The notes under the pieces: generated by a model
Databases searched by the model: none
What the model saw: only the letters and a program-made list of their open reading frames with translations
Told to the model about the DNA's origin: nothing
Program-made: the position numbers and the translations under genes
NCBI GenBank assembly: GCA_006386115.1
Contig: VFIW01000080.1
Span: 139,755-203,754 of the forward strand
Origin: Globisporangium splendens
Taxonomy: Eukaryota; Oomycota; Peronosporomycetes; Pythiales; Pythiaceae
Reading direction: 5' to 3'
DNA: 64,000 bases
Shown here: piece after piece, positions 63,316-64,000 of the stretch
How positions within the stretch are numbered: position 1 is the stretch's first letter
Layout of the letters: the number at the start of each line of letters is the position of its first letter

Positions 63316-63933
63316 GGGCGGGGCCTCCTACTGGCCCGGAAAAGAGGACTGTGGACGTTGTGGAGACACAGGACTCTGACCCCTATGTGCATGAAGCACA
63401 TGCAGTTTCCACTATGAGTGAGAAGAGTGTCAGTCAAACGTCAAGTTTGATCGTTCACAAAGTTCGTGTAGACGGCATTGCAACGCCTCTACGAGCTTTG
63501 GTTGACACTGGTGCGTCGAACAACTTTGTTCGAAATGAAGTGATCGTCAGGCATGGTGTCTTTGTGCCTGATGCGAATGAAGAGAACACAATGATTGTCC
63601 GGTTGGCAAATGGGTCAACTGTGAAGATGCCGAAGCGCGTGGCGCTTGGCAATCAAGTGTGAAGATTTCCGAGGTGAAGACGAGTTTGTTTTACTCGACC
63701 TCGATGACAAGTTTGATACCATCCTGGGAATGCCGTGGTTGAAGCGTTATCAACCTAGCATTGACTGGATGAATGTGAAGATCTCCGTTGACAAGTCACG
63801 CAATGTTGACTTGTGCTGCACAACAACGGATGAAGTGGTATGGGTGTATACATCTGTGGAAGAGATCCCAGATGGCCCTTGTGATATTGCGGTGTGCGAT
63901 GGCCCCCATGTTCACAAGTGGTACCCATTTTGA
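63300..63933 (+). pseudogene. Retrotransposon aspartic protease region, frame-broken
   Basis: In the -1 frame relative to gag, the active-site motif DTGAS starts at 63504, with upstream and downstream strands typical of pepsin-like retroelement proteases. This frame ends at 63662. The homologous continuation (DTILGMPWLKRYQP) is in another frame, from about 63650 to the stop at 63933. So at least one small insertion or deletion separates the two parts, and the region after 63933 has no long open frame up to the window end. Confidence 0.7.
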
Positions 63934-64000
63934 AGACGACGAACGGAGGTGGAGCAGTCAGGCGCCAGAAAAAGACTGTCTCCTTTGCCATCGACGACGA

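Larger units (their letters stand above)
61502..64000 (+). mobile_element. Partial Gypsy-like LTR retrotransposon (LTR, gag, broken protease)
   Basis: LTR, a 5' untranslated stretch, gag with a zinc knuckle, then an aspartic protease region split over two frames, in the order of Metaviridae/Gypsy elements. Reverse transcriptase and beyond lie outside the window. Frame breaks in the protease suggest an inactive copy unless the reading frame is joined by frameshifting. Confidence 0.85.

Noticed and set aside
1..64000. CRISPR arrays, rRNA and prokaryotic operons
   Set aside because: No regularly spaced repeats, rRNA-like conserved stretches or ribosome-binding-site gene strings were seen; the sequence is eukaryotic.

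Overview
The window is eukaryotic nuclear DNA from an oomycete, of Phytophthora/Pythium type. The genes are densely packed and intron-poor. Introns run about 66-130 bp with strict GT-AG ends and GTACGT-like donors. Several genes carry 16-nt initiator elements close to the oomycete consensus GCTCATTYYNCAWTTT just before the start codon, and an LTR retrotransposon sits at the right edge. The species cannot be fixed from the sequence alone.

Layout. Left edge (1-112): end of a minus-strand LTR from the family that reappears at 61502. Region 1.6-34.3 kb: a loose cluster of six tyrosine-kinase-like (TKL) genes, here called K1-K6, that share a helical N-terminal domain followed by a non-RD kinase domain and often a C-terminal zinc ribbon. 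K1 and K6 are about 97% identical although 31 kb apart. K5 is a kinase-pseudokinase fusion whose stop codon overlaps the start of K6. K4 is broken by one in-frame TGA. K2 is a pseudokinase. Between them lie three secreted M64-type metallopeptidase genes plus a decayed fourth copy, two paralogous genes of unknown function, and housekeeping genes: acetolactate synthase regulatory subunit, an adjoining in-frame P-loop kinase-like reading frame, PEX6, SEM1/DSS1 and ribosomal protein S6.

Region 34.8-47.4 kb is more ordinary: a charged protein of unknown function, an SR splicing factor, a PH-domain protein, the proteasome scaffold ECM29 and a nucleotide-sugar transporter. Region 50.1-60.7 kb is rich in metal transport. 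It has four NiCoT-like genes in two tandem pairs (one with an in-frame TAG) and an NRAMP transporter, with 3-isopropylmalate dehydrogenase and a small TFIIS-N protein between. From 61.5 kb a Gypsy-like element starts (LTR, gag, broken protease) and runs out of the window.

Gene co-operation is limited. ILV6 and LEU2 both belong to branched-chain amino acid synthesis; SEM1 and ECM29 both serve the 26S proteasome; NiCoT and NRAMP proteins both move divalent metals. The most unusual feature is the kinase cluster. Its helix-bundle plus kinase plan resembles MLKL-like cell-death proteins, and in the K1/K6 pair amino-acid changes are concentrated in the N-terminal half. Three otherwise intact reading frames each carry one internal stop.
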